NCBI GenBank assembly: GCA_021464415.1
Contig: CM038469.1
Span: forward strand, 30,683,736-30,747,735
Reading direction: 5' to 3'
Source: Lonicera japonica
Lineage: Eukaryota > Streptophyta > Magnoliopsida > Dipsacales > Caprifoliaceae
Length of the DNA: 64,000 bases
Shown: positions 47,801-59,159 of the stretch, one piece after another
How the letters are laid out: each line of letters opens with the position of its first letter
How positions within the stretch are numbered: position 1 is the stretch's first letter
The notes under the pieces: generated by a model
What the model was told of the DNA's origin: nothing
Database searches by the model: none
The model's input: the letters and a program-made list of their open reading frames with translations, nothing else
Translations under genes and position numbers: made by a program

Positions 47801-50762
47801 TATTCAAATAGTGGTAGAGTAAATTAAATCTGATTAATTGCACTTCCGTTATAATTAGGGATGGAAAATTGCCTAATTCGAAGGGTTTTCGACTAAGCAA
47901 ACCTCAATATAGGGCGGACTCTTTCTATTTTATTTTATAATTTGAAAAAGTATGGGTGCTAAATAGATTAAGTTCAAGTTCACATAAATACTGTCCATTT
48001 GACTCAACTCTATTGAATTATAACATTTTTTCTTTAAAATAACCTTATGATTCAATCTAATTACAACTGCTAAGAAGGGAAATAGTGAGTTGAGATTTAT
48101 ACGTATAGTATAGTAAACTGGGTAGATTTATTATTTGTTTTTTAAATAAATATACTTTTAGTCAAGTTTAGTTTTAATCATATTTTTAGATATTTGGTAA
48201 AACCTTAAACTCAACTATTGATCCCCTAAAGTTAATTCCAACATAATCCATTTATATATTTCCATTAATACCTTTCGGATTTTTAAAATTTAGAAATTAT
48301 AAATCACATATAGAATAAACATATGCCAAGACAATAATCAAGTAAGTTTAAATTAATATGTTTACATTTAGATAAATTTAAATTGATATATTTATATTTA
48401 GATCAACATAATATTTCAAAATTATAATTAGTTTTAAGATAAAATATAACCATCCGAGTTCTTCTCTAAATAAATTAGGTTTATTCATTACATTATCGAT
48501 GTTTCCATTACACTACTGTCACAATCTCCGCCCGTTAAATTCCTGACATTCTTGTCAGGTCAAGGTCACACAAAAAGGCTTACTGTTAGCCACACAAACC
48601 CAACCCACAATATCAGCACCTCACGTGATAGTGGTCCTGGGTCCACTCTGATACTATATGTAACCACTCGAATTCTCCCCCAAAATGGCTAGCATAAATT
48701 GTGATTTAGGGTCATTGTTCACACATATATATCAAGGATTTTTCTCTTATATTATCAATGTGGGATATTTTTGGGTCGTTACAATCTCCCCCTATTAGCT
48801 AGCCGCATCCAGTTATTCCGGCTAGCCGTAAGCAGCATAAATCTGACCCACAATATTAGTACGTCGCATGGTTGTAGTCCAAGGTTCTCCCCAAAATGGC
48901 TAGCTCAAATTGTTAGTTCGGTTCATTACATCTACATATATACCAAGGAACTTGTTATTACACTACCGATGTGAGATATTTTGGATCGTTATAATTTCCC
49001 ATCGTTAAATCCCTAACGTCCTCGTCAGGCCGGGCACAGACCTAACCCGCAATATCTACACGTCATGTGATAGTGTTCCTGGATCCGCTCTGATACCATA
49101 TGTAACCATTTGGGTTCTCTATCAAAATGGCTAGCTCAAATTGTAAGTTAGGTTCATTACACCCACTTATATACCAATGAACTTTTCATTATACTATTGA
49201 TGTGAGATATTTTTTGTCGCTACAAAAAATAAACTCTTATTATTTTATTTTAAAAAATAATAAATATAATACCTTATATGTTCTAAGTTTTGGATATACC
49301 CTTATCACATACAATTAACCTTTTTATTTTTTATCCTTTCTTATAATTAATTATATTTTCTTCGTCAAACAAATTGATATTGTAAATATCACTACTTTAA
49401 TCCTAAGAGATAAATAAATAAATTCGCGAGTTCTAAATTTTTTAATGATTAAAAATGAAGTTGTTAATTTATATATGATATGATGCCCTTTGTATTAGTT
49501 TTTTTTTGAAATAAAGGGGTGTTAAAAATTAAAATTCTTACATTCAAAAAATTAACTTTTACTATTTACAATAAGAAAATATAATTAAATTTGAGAACGT
49601 ATAAATAATTTTGAGCAATCGAAACTTACATTGAATTTAATATAACTAAATGTTAAAATATTAATAAATAATTGATATTGATAGTAAAAACTACTCATAC
49701 ATGCCTAATAATCGAATAATGGTAGAGTACGCAATATTATTAGGTATTTTTGGACATTACCACATGAATCATCAAGACTCCAAAATGATGGCTCTCCTTT
49801 ACTGGATATATGGGTTTGTTTGAGTTTAACATGTTATATTTACATGAACCTAAATTGGATATAACTCAAATTGTATTTATGTTTAGAATGTACCCATACT
49901 TACTACAATTAAAAAAAAAAAATATCAGGCTTTAGGGTCATGGTTGGTCAAAAACTTATTAGGATGGATATTTTGTCATCCTAAATCCTGATTGCTATTG
50001 CTAAGGTAGTTTTATTTGTTATCGAACCAAATTTATTGGTTTTTTTAAAGTAACCAAATTTATAGTTTATTAATTATGCTTAAGGAAGATAAATTTCTTT
50101 AAAATGATTCTTTTTGCTTTGACAATAATATTAATCTATTTTTGTATATACAATTTGTAAACTTTTAAAAACAAAATCATAAATAAATCAATGTCCCTAG
50201 AAAAATGAACTTTAAATATTGTTATATTTTGAAGTTTTAAAAAAAAGTTGGAGAGAGAGAAAGCTAACGTGACAGTGCAAATAAGATATAAATATGCACT
50301 ATTATTATTCGACATATTTTTTTATAGATAGTTTACATATTAAATAATATAGGGATGCTAAAAATATAGAAAAACTATAATTTATAATTAAACAAAATAA
50401 GAATATATAGTAGTAATGGAGATGCTATTATATAAATAATTTTCATGTTAAATAATTTGGGACATATTGTAGATATAAAAAAAAATTAATTTACAAATAA
50501 ATATTTAATGGCTATAGAGATACAATTATAATTTTCATAGGTTTTAAACTATTTAAATCTTTAACATAGTTAATTAACTAAATACCTATTATTATCATCA
50601 ATATTGCCAACATGCCTTAATAATCCTGAGACGTTGGATCGAAAGACAAACATTCACATTAAATTTGAGCTACCAGTTGAGAACATAAAGATAAAAGGAT
50701 CCTGCTATATTAGGACTGACCTGATTATTAATAGATTATATTATGATTATTATTATTACTAT

Positions 50763-50810
<48 letters not shown>

Positions 50811-53800
50811 AGTGAAGTAAAGAGATAAAAAGAATATGTATTATTTAGTATTACAATTAGAAAAATAGATCTCAACTTTTAATTATAATGATAAATTAAA
50901 TCACTATTTGTGTATTTGTTAATAAAACAATCAAGAATTTGAATAAGTTTGAAAGATTGCAATATTTAATAATAAATTAATTAAATACACAATTATTGTT
51001 ATGATTAACAGATAAAGATATAACAGACGAATTTGTAAAGGCTTCAAATACTTCATATCTACTAATAAAATAAATATGTAGTCATAATTATCATTGTAAT
51101 TACCAGTACGCCATCACAATTCTAAGTTGCCGGATTAAAACATAAAGGCTCAAATTAAATCTGAACCACCAGTTGGGAACATAAGTTAGGAGAGTCCTAA
51201 TATATTAGGACTGACCTGATTTATTAATAGATTACTGATATTTTGTTTGATCATGTACGTGAAATTAATGTTGCAATCATATGAAATTAGGGAGAATTGA
51301 ACGAGCATGAGAAACTTGTGTCGACTCTTCGGGAGGTAAATGTGGTGATATCTGCACTCGCATATCCTCAAGTTCTTGACCAATTCAAAATCATTGAAGC
51401 TATTAAAGCTGCCGGTAATATTAAGGTACTTAAATTTAGAGGGTTTTATTTTTTATTTTAATACAAGCGATTCGATTATTTCGATTATAAAAAAGTGTTA
51501 ATATTAATATATATATATATATATATATATTCAAATTCTGGCGTCTTCAAAATTTAAACAACTGCTCGCCCACTTGATACCTATTTAGAGAAAGTACTAT
51601 CTACTTCTTATCGGGAGAAGATTAGTTACTTTTAAAAGAGCAATACTATACTTACGGGTTTCATTCACTAGTTATACATACTAAATACATTGATGTCTAA
51701 CACATTCTCAAAATTATATAAAACTCATTACTGCACTAGAAACGATTTTCTGATAAATGAAATCGATAATAATTCATTTTCCTTTTTAAATGTTGCATTG
51801 CAAGCAAGCAATAGTGTCATGTTTTTCCTGTATCATGAGTTTTTGCTATTTTCTTTTTATCTTTTATAAGAGGGCTATTTCCTTTTTGCTATTTCTTGTT
51901 TGTTTTTTGTTCAGAAGGTGGTTTTGAATTTTAAGTTTTTGTATAAAACAATAATTTAAATTTAGCATTAAGCATTCAGCGGGACTAATACTTATGAATG
52001 CTTAATCATTAAAAAAAATAGCCGTTGACCTCTTAATAATTTAAAAAACAAATATAATGTGGCACCTTTGAATACTTAAAACTCTCATTAAGCATAGAGA
52101 GACAAAAACAAACACCCCCTTAACTCTATATAATAATATTAAAATTTAAGTATGATATCAATTTATAGAAGAATAAATATACTAACGTGCAATACTTGTA
52201 ATTGCTACTTATTCATATATGTACCTCCTTAAATTTTAATTTGTTTCAAATTTTACCTCAGCATTTTCTTTTTGCCACAACTTTTTATTAGCATGTGTTT
52301 GACATGCTCTATCAAAAAAAAAAAAAAAAAAAAGAAGCAGCTCATATTCAACATAATTTATTCCCTTTTCAATAATTAATTTGTTAGGATGTAAGCACCA
52401 AACTAATTTTTTTAATAACAAGTGTTCGACACTTTGACATGCTCTATCAAAAAATCCTTTTTCAACATAATTAAATCTATTTTTAAATTAATTTTTTTTG
52501 GTGTCCCTAAAGGTATCGCCGAATTGAGTTTACTTGTACCTAGTCATAAAGGAATTTGTACCTACAGAAAATTGCACACGGAACATTATATGCTGATGAA
52601 TTTGTTTGTAATTAATTTAATTGTTGTACTTGAACAGAGGTTCCTTCCATCAGATTTTGGATGCGAAGAGGACAGGGTATCTGTTCTTCCACCCTTTCAG
52701 AAATTTCTAAACAAAAAGAAGGCAATCCGAAGGGCGATAGAGGCAGCTGGGATACCTTACACTTTCGTATCAGCAAATGTATTTGGTAGTTACTTTGTTA
52801 ATTACTTGCTTCGTCCATATGAGGAACGAGACGATGTTACTGTTTACGGCACTGGCGAAGCCACGGGTACGTAAAACCACTACACTTCCAAGCCGTAGCA
52901 CAGTAGCGCGCGTACTCCTTCGCAGTAGATGCGCTTCTTAAAAATAAAAAATTCCTTCTAGGAACGCCATTAGGATCAAAAGCCATGGCGAATTATTTTA
53001 TTAAAACTAAAAATGTCTGAAGAGTTCAAATTCAGTGGCTAACATATATATTGTGGGAAGCAAATATAATCATGTTGTGTTGAGGCTTACACTAGTTAGT
53101 TTAGAGGTCATAGTTTGGACTTATTTATTTCATTAAAACTTTATCCGCATCAAATAATACTATGCTATCATTTTGAGTTTCATACCATGCTATCATTATT
53201 GTTAGTATAAAACAATTAATTGCAGAGGTTAATTGATCCTCAAGAAAAACAATGTCACACATAATCCCTAAGTTATGAGTATTTCTATTTGTACATAAAT
53301 ATCTGAAATAAATAATATATTGACATTTCAATGTGTCAATTTTTACATCAGATATTTATATCTTCCTAGACTTATTGTTAGGTTATCTATCATTATTATT
53401 AAAAAAAATACATTATATATATATCTGAATCGCAATGCATGGGCAGGTTAATTAATCTGGTTTATTTAATTGTTATGTTGTTATATATTATGCAGCGGTG
53501 CTCAATTACGAAGAAGATATTGGAAAGTATACAATAAAAGTGGCAACTGATCCAAGAACATGCAATCGTGTGGTCGTTTATCGGCCCAAGACAAATATTA
53601 TTTCACAGCTCCAATTGATTTCTCTTTGGGAAAAGAAGACCGGTCGGACCTTTAAAAGGGTTCATCTCCCTGAGCAACAAATCATTGATCTTTCCAAATG
53701 TAAGTAACAATAACACGAATATCTATATATATACAATCTCGTTTTAATAACCAATTTTTTGCTCTTTAATTATAGACCACCTATTTTAAAGGGGTAAACA

Positions 53801-55394
53801 AATGGATTTTTGATAAAACTTGATGAATAATTCTTATCATCACTAATACAAAAATGTGTTGGCTTACTTAGATTTTGTATAATTTTTTGGACAACGTGAT
53901 GTTACACTTCTCGAAGAAATTAGCGGGCCATATGTTTAATGTGTTGTCTGCCCCTTGTTTTGACAATACTACAACTGTTTATATAAAAAGTTTATACAAT
54001 TTGTTAATATATTTAAAGTAGTTCTAATTTATATCCTTCCAATAATATAAGATGGGATACTAAAATTATAGTAGGTCTAGTTCTATTTTTTATGCAAATT
54101 TTTAATATAAATTGATTTGACACTAATTAAATTAACATATGGTACTAAAAATATTTATTTTTCACTTAACTCATAGGATTTTTTTTGCGTAAATAGTAAA
54201 TATCGCGATCCCCTCCATTAATTTCCCCTTCCATAAACTAGTTGAGTTTTAGTAAATGCATGTTACCTCTACAAATTTTCACAAAAAATTTAAACCATGA
54301 AATTTCTTATATATATTGACCTGGATCCCCTCCATTAATTTCTTGGATGAAGAAGTAATGGGGAGTTTTACCCTTCCATCCAAGTTTGTTCAAGGGGGGT
54401 CTAGTTTGAGTTTTGAAGGGATGAATTATTTCACGAAACTTGTAAAATCAATCTCATTCAAAGTTTAGATGAATATTTTACCCATCTGGAGCAAAAGCAA
54501 CCCATTTAATGAATAGTAAAAATATCAACAGTTACCTCTACAAATTTTCATCAAAAAATTTAAACCGAAAGTAGGTGCAAGAAATTTCTTATATATATGT
54601 TCGTTTTCAACCGTCAAAATTTTAGATGACATTTTCATGAAGTTTCATGAAAAAACTCATCCGTTCAAGTCTTGAATTAGGTCACCATATGAAAATTATC
54701 CCTTATGAATGGTTGAAAAAATTAGACGTATTTAACAATACAACTTGGAACTTACATAATTAATGCATTACAACTTCATCTTTTAAGAAGAAATTTACTC
54801 CATAATAATGGGGAACTCCATTTCTCTCTCTAGTTTTACTATAAATTGAGAAATGAGAAGACTCAACACAACAATGACTATAAATAGGAGAGTTGTGTTG
54901 GATTTTTCTTTTTATTTTTATTTTTATTTTTATTTTTGGTGGAGAGGGTCGGCGACTTTCTCTCTTGGACCCCTTCCAGTTGGCCACAGGGCAACAGCCT
55001 CCGACGCCGGGGAGGCAGGTCCAAATCAATCATATGTCGCTTTGACCAAATTAATTAGTAAACAAAAATCACCAAAATTATTTCACCTAGATCAATATTT
55101 TATAACCTTAATTAACATCTAGACATGCTTTATATATAATATAAGCACGCATTATATACAGTAATATAATGTATTGTTTTTGTGGTTGTGACAGCATTAC
55201 CTGATCCAGAGAACATACCAGTGGCTATACTTCACAGCATATTCGTAAAGGGAGTTACCATGAACTTTGATCTTGGAGAGGATGACATTGAGGCTTCAAC
55301 CCTCTACCCAGATTTACAATTCGTTACTATTGATCAGCTTCTTGAAATCTTCCTCCATAATCCCCCTAAACCATTCTCTGCAGCATTTGCATGA
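44706..55394 (+). CDS. eugenol/isoeugenol synthase-like NADPH reductase (exons 44706-44874, 51291-51425, 52638-52866, 53496-53699, 55195-55394)
   Basis: A PIP-family (PCBER/IFR/PLR) cytosolic-type reductase. The closest members from memory are eugenol and isoeugenol synthases, which reduce coniferyl acetate with NADPH to volatile phenylpropenes. Five exons with GT-AG introns give 311 codons and a TGA, near the usual 310-320. Landmarks are GGTGYIG (10-16, NADPH), VISALAYPQ (75-83), RFLPSDFG (102-109), [20 protein letters not shown] (from 127, with K128 at the catalytic Lys position), [20 protein letters not shown], and the C-terminal [23 protein letters not shown] typical of this branch. Exon 1 here has five A after GGAGAGCTGG instead of four in copy A, shifting the frame; this is probably a sequencing error. 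Intron 1 is 6.4 kb. No signal peptide is seen. Confidence 0.85.
48446..49224 (-). mobile_element. TRIM-type short LTR retrotransposon array
   Basis: Two LTR-like units of exactly 124 bp, 48660-48783 and 49101-49224, start TGTAACCA and end TTACA/CTACA on the plus strand (TG...CA). Partial units lie at about 48446-48523 and 48881-48993. Left of both full units stands CTCTGATACCATATG (or ...TACTATATG), the complement of a TGGTATCAGAG initiator-Met primer site, so the elements read on the minus strand. The internal parts are only 100-300 bp and non-coding. TATATA motifs lie within the LTRs. Confidence 0.75.
50605..51236. repeat. ~130-bp direct repeat flanking a microsatellite
   Basis: The segment at 50605-50735 and that at 51103-51236 share CCAGTTGAGAACATAA versus CCAGTTGGGAACATAA and the phrase TATTAGGACTGACCTGATT, 498 bp apart. 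Between them lies a (TAC)n-type microsatellite. The second copy ends 55 bp before exon 2. Confidence 0.75.
50738..50813. repeat. (ATT)n/(ACT)n microsatellite
   Basis: Four to five TTA units pass into about 18 CTA units. A frame through it encodes only a poly-Tyr run and is not a gene. Confidence 0.95.
51291..51425 (+). CDS. reductase exon 2
   Basis: 45 codons, phase 0 on both sides, [19 protein letters not shown] to AIKAAGNIK. It carries the VISALAYPQ segment, near which eugenol and isoeugenol synthases differ in specificity, and the [13 protein letters not shown] helix. Acceptor AG at 51289-51290, donor GT at 51426. Confidence 0.9.
52638..52866 (+). CDS. reductase exon 3
   Basis: 76 codons plus one base, from [14 protein letters not shown] to [21 protein letters not shown] holds the catalytic-position Lys, and [20 protein letters not shown] is characteristic of eugenol synthase relatives. 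The donor is taken as GTACGT at 52867 so that the split codon (G + CG) restores Ala and the frame. A longer frame beginning at 52422 runs through the intron and is not real. Confidence 0.9.
53496..53699 (+). CDS. reductase exon 4
   Basis: 204 bases from [20 protein letters not shown] through [15 protein letters not shown] and [16 protein letters not shown] to DLSK. The acceptor is GCAG at 53492-53495 and the donor GTAAGT at 53700, leaving one T that joins CA of exon 5 to form Ser. Confidence 0.9.
55195..55394 (+). CDS. reductase exon 5 (last)
   Basis: 200 bases ending in [22 protein letters not shown], then [20 protein letters not shown], and the C-terminus [11 protein letters not shown]. 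The phrase [11 protein letters not shown] and the SAAFA end match the eugenol synthase branch. Acceptor AG at 55193-55194. Confidence 0.92.
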
Positions 55395-55437
55395 GTCTTT
55401 TTTGCTTTTCGATTTTTTTAAGAAAACCAAATGTATT

Positions 55438-55443
55438 AATAAA
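55438..55443 (+). terminator. candidate poly(A) signal of the reductase gene
   Basis: AATAAA 44 bases after the stop codon, followed by T/G-rich DNA. Confidence 0.45.
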
Positions 55444-55689
55444 GATTGTTTGAGCGTTTTAATAAGTGGTAAGCATCTTAGGTTATGTGAAATTTTCTAC
55501 TAGCTAGAATTTTTTTAAATATTATTCGTATTTTTATTTCAACTAGTTTTTGTATATGTCTATGCACGTACATGGTTGTGAATTCAATAATTTTAACTAA
55601 TTATGCTGTTAATAAAAAATGATTTTGAATCCTCGTTTCTTTTTCCCTTTTTTTTGATGGCTATTATCATTTGCTTATATTACTCCCTA

Positions 55690-56460
55690 TCAGGGGCGGA
55701 GCCATGTAGGGACCAGGGGGGCCAAACCTAGATTTTTCACAAATTTTTACATAATATATGGGCTTTTGTGTGATATTGTAAAAATAGGGGGTGTTTGTGT
55801 AATTAAAGAAGTTTAGTGGATGAGGGACTTTTTTGCGATGGAGAAATAAGTTTGGGGACGGAGTTTTATAATTTAGGTTAGGTCAGGTGTTCAAAAAGGA
55901 AAGGTAAGTAGTGTGTTCTTCTCATTCAGCTGGTCCTTTTTTTCTTCAAGGCGTAGCTGCCCTTTTTTTCCTCCAAGCGCAAGCGCAGTCCTAGTCGCAA
56001 CAGGAAGGAGCTGAAGGCTAGCAGTCTAGCACTCTTTCTATTTTCATTCTTCATTTGTTCTGACCCTTTTCCGCACTCCGCTTCCTTCTTCTTTTTTTGC
56101 GGCTTTTAGCGTCTTAGGCATAATTTTTTTTTATAATCTTATACATTTATCCTCTTTTTAAAAAATATTGGATGCCAAAATTAGAAACAATATTTCCTAC
56201 TCAAATTAAGTCAAAGGGGTAAGAAAACCTAACCTCTGATACCAAGTCAACACATTCCACTCTAGACCCATAAAGGTCAAGAAAAAAAATTATGAGATAG
56301 TTTCATTTTATAAATATAAGATTATCGGGTGTTACATTTGAGGCATAAACTGAAAAAGTAGCATTAATTTTTGAAAAGTCCTTAAAGTAGCTAGTTTAAA
56401 TTTATAAATTAAAGATTTAAATGGCTAAATGATATTTACATAATATATTTCTCTTGTGTT
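55690..56460. other. intergenic DNA with repeat-like borders
   Basis: CAGGGGCGGAGCCATG at 55692 resembles termini common in plant DNA elements, and CTCTGATACCAAG at about 56236 resembles a minus-strand initiator-Met primer site. Neither could be paired with a second end. No gene is seen. Confidence 0.3.
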
Positions 56461-56468
56461 TGTAATAG

Positions 56469-56668
56469 CATTACCTTATCCATAGAACATACTAGTAGCC
56501 ATACTTTATAGCTTATTTGTGAAAGGAGATACAAGGAACTTTGATCTTGGAGAAGATGACATTGAGGCTTCAACATTGTACCCAGATTTACAATACACTA
56601 CTATTGATCAGCTTCTTGAAATCTTCCTCCACAATCCCCTTAAACCATATTCTGCAGCATTTGCATGA
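56469..56668 (+). pseudogene. orphan duplicate of reductase exon 5
   Basis: Exactly 200 bases like exon 5, preceded by TTTGTAATAG where the true exon has GTTGTGACAG, and ending in the same GCATTTGCATGA. The protein is nearly the same ([37 protein letters not shown]) but codon 6 is TAG where exon 5 has GAG. There are several substitutions and no indels. No other exons were found near it, so it is the last trace of a further tandem gene copy or a partial duplication. Confidence 0.92.
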
Positions 56669-57735
56669 ATCTTTTTCCTTATTTCTGTTTTTCTTTTTAA
56701 GAAAAATAAAATGTTAAATAAGTATTATCTATACCTTAAGTACTTGGATGGGAATGTGTATTTAAACTTATACATTGCTGCTCCCATATTTGATAAACTT
56801 GTACACTTTATAATAGGATTTGTAAGTCAGACTTGGCGCATTCCATTACTGTTTCGGATGTATACAATGGATGTTGCTTGTATTTGCATTTTAATGTATT
56901 TATTTTCAATAGTCTAGTATTTATCTTTGTTTAGGGGCAATTAGGATCCTATTGAGAGATCTTATCTTATTAATGGTGCGCAATTGTATTCCATATTTCC
57001 TCTTCCCAAATTAGGGGTTAATTGTTAGTTTACCTTCTTAAAGTTGACTTGTCTTTCCACTTTGGTCTTTATTGTTTCATTTGTTACATTTTTGTCCTTA
57101 AAGTTTGAGTTGAGTTGCAATTTTATCCAAAATTGGACGCCCTGAAAATTTTTTCGATGGAAAATCCATGTGACACTTGGGTTTTCCATTCAAAACATTG
57201 AGATGACATCTATTACATCAACTTTTCAAATTTCTCACACTACTTTCATTTTAGTTTCTAAGCATGTTTTTTACTTAACTTGGCTCAAAAGGTAATTCTT
57301 GTAGCTTTTGTGGGTCATTAGATTAGAGGGAATGCTTGGGACAAGATTAAAAGAACATAAGAGCAAGCATGCATGGGCTTTTAAAAGTTAAAAAAACTAA
57401 TTTTTCCAAACCCATGATTGACCATAATGTTTCCTCATTGACCAGTACCTTTTTTCCTAGGACTAAGATCTATCATGGCCTCCCCATGATCGATCATGAA
57501 TGAACTTGATGACCTTTTCACATTATTTTTGAGCTAAATTTGTGCAAATGGGTATTTTTAGATATTTATTCTAACTATTTTGTATAAATATTAAGGCTTA
57601 GCTTGTTGTCTAAGTTAGTTGGTTTTTTAAAGACTAAAGCATATAATTGAGGGAAATTATTCTTGGAGCTTTTGTTGTATTTCGTTCTTGATTTGTAATT
57701 CAACTGTTTTATAAGAATTGGGTTTTCTGCTATAA
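56669..57735. other. intergenic DNA, no gene seen
   Basis: AT-rich with a phrase TTTTTGTCCTTAAAGTTTGA typical of dispersed plant repeats near 57090. No end structure or coding region was recognised. Confidence 0.35.
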
Positions 57736-57859
57736 TCTTTGTTTTTACAATTATTATGGACAAGACTAATTGGTAATGCCATAGAAGAAGTTTGCAATGT
57801 AATTTCGGATGGTTTTGATATCATTCGATGGCCAATATTGATAAATACTTATGAATCAT

Positions 57860-59010
57860 TCTACTTCTCCATTTGCTTCTGCTGCTGCTTCTCCACCTGC
57901 TTCTGCTGCTGTTTCTCCACCTTCTTCTTCCCCTCCTTTTTCTCCTCCGTCTTTTCCTTTCACTGCTCCTCTTTTACCTCCATCACCTCCAATTTCTCTC
58001 TTCTTCCTCTTTATCATTCTCCTTCCCCTCCCCCTCCCCCTCATCCTTATCCTCTACCTCTTTCTGCTCCTCCTTATACTCCTCCTCCTCCTCCTCCTCC
58101 TCCTCCTTCTTCTTCTTCTTCCCCTCCTCCTCTTTATCACTCTTCTTCCTCTCCCCCTAATCCTTATCCTCTACCTCTTTCTGCTCCTCCTTATCATCCT
58201 CCTCCTCCTCCTCATTCTTCTTCTTCTTCTTCTTCTTCTTCTTCTTCTTCTTCTTCTTCTTCTTCTTCTTCTTCTTCTCCTTCTCCTTCTTCTTCTTCTC
58301 TTCTCCTTCTTCTTCTTTTCCTTATCCTTCTTCTTTTTCTCCTTATTCTTCTTTTCCTTATTCTTCTCCTCATCTTTCTTCTCCTCCTAATCCTTCTTCT
58401 CATTCTTTTCCTTTTTTTCTCATTTTTCTTCTTCCACCTTCTCTTTCTCTTTCACATTCTCCTTCTCTTTTTTTTCCTCATTGTCCTTCCTCCTTCTCAT
58501 TCTCCTTCATAGTCTTCTTCTTCTTTTTCTTCTTCTTCTTCTCCTTCTCATTCTCTTTCTTCCTCCTCTTTTTCTTCTCATTCTTTCTCCTCGTTCTTTT
58601 CCTCTTTCTTCTCCTCATCATCCTTCTTCTCATTTTCCTTCTTTTTCTGCTTCTTCTACATCTTCTTCTTTTTCTTCTTTGGAAAATTCACATCTTTATA
58701 CCAATTAAAATGAGTTCTTGTATATCTATAGAAACAACGTAAACCTGTGGTTGTAATCATCGATACACTTAATGATATTGTTAATCTTATTCAAGGTATG
58801 ACAGAGCAGGATTATACAAGTCTCCTCATTCTTCTTCTTATTCTCCTCATTTTCATCCTCATTCTCCTTTTTCTCATTTTCCTTCTCCTTATTTTTTTGC
58901 TATTTCTTCTTCTTCTTCTCCTCCTCCTCCTCCTCCTCCTCCTCCTCCTCCTCCTCTCTTCTTCTTCTTCTTCTTCTTCTTCTTCTTCTTCTTCTTCTTC
59001 TTCTTCTTTC
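57860..59010. repeat. long pyrimidine-rich microsatellite region (CTT/CTC/TCC)
   Basis: Two pyrimidine-strand tracts, 57860-58678 and 58822-59005, are built from imperfect CTT, CTC and CCT units, including pure (CTT)n at 58216-58275 and 58963-59006 and (CTC)n at 58918-58953. Open frames on both strands (poly-Ser/Pro/Leu, poly-Glu/Arg) are artefacts of composition. Confidence 0.95.
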
Positions 59011-59157
59011 TTCTATGGAAGATTCACATCTTTATACCAATTATAATGAGTTCTTGTCTCTCTATAGAAACAACATAAACGTGTGGTCCTAATCATTGAT
59101 ACACTTATTGATATTGTTAGTCTTATTCAAGGTATGACAGAGAAGGATTATACAAGT
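58680..59157 (+). repeat. direct duplication, period 336 bp, around the CTT tract
   Basis: The segment 58680-58823 (CACATCTTTATACCAATTA at 58689, then GAGTTCTTGT, GAAACAAC, CATCGATACACTTA, TATTCAAGGTATGACAGAG) recurs at 59016-59157 with few changes. The CTT tract lies between the copies, so the unit is tract plus unique segment. Confidence 0.9.
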
Positions 59158-59159
59158 AC

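Larger units (their letters stand above)
37352..48338 (+). repeat. 11-kb duplicated block, copy B
   Basis: A 10,987-bp near-copy of 23512-34479 (19 bp longer), same orientation. It begins at the first base after the gap and continues past 48338 into unique intron sequence leading to exons 2-5. It carries the same elements as copy A: CACTA right end, Tat-type primer site, foldback element, promoter, exon 1, hairpin modules (from about 45008) and LTR fragment (from about 45308). Confidence 0.95.
48339..51290 (+). other. intron 1, unique right part
   Basis: Unique DNA after the duplicated block. It contains a TRIM-type array (48446-49224), AT-rich sequence without features (49225-50600), and a direct repeat with a microsatellite (50605-51236). 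No exon is seen until the AG at 51289-51290. Confidence 0.7.

Noticed and set aside
50604..50828. 74-codon frame with a poly-Tyr run
   Set aside because: Translation of the (TAC)n microsatellite inside intron 1.
52422..52874. 150-codon frame starting in intron 2
   Set aside because: Only its second half (from 52638) is reductase sequence. The first part is AT-rich intron and the family protein has no such N-terminal extension at this point.
57739..58512. Long open frames (up to 257 codons) through the CTT/CTC region on both strands
   Set aside because: Products are poly-Ser/Pro/Leu or poly-Glu/Arg dictated by the microsatellite. There is no domain, and frames are open on several strands at once.
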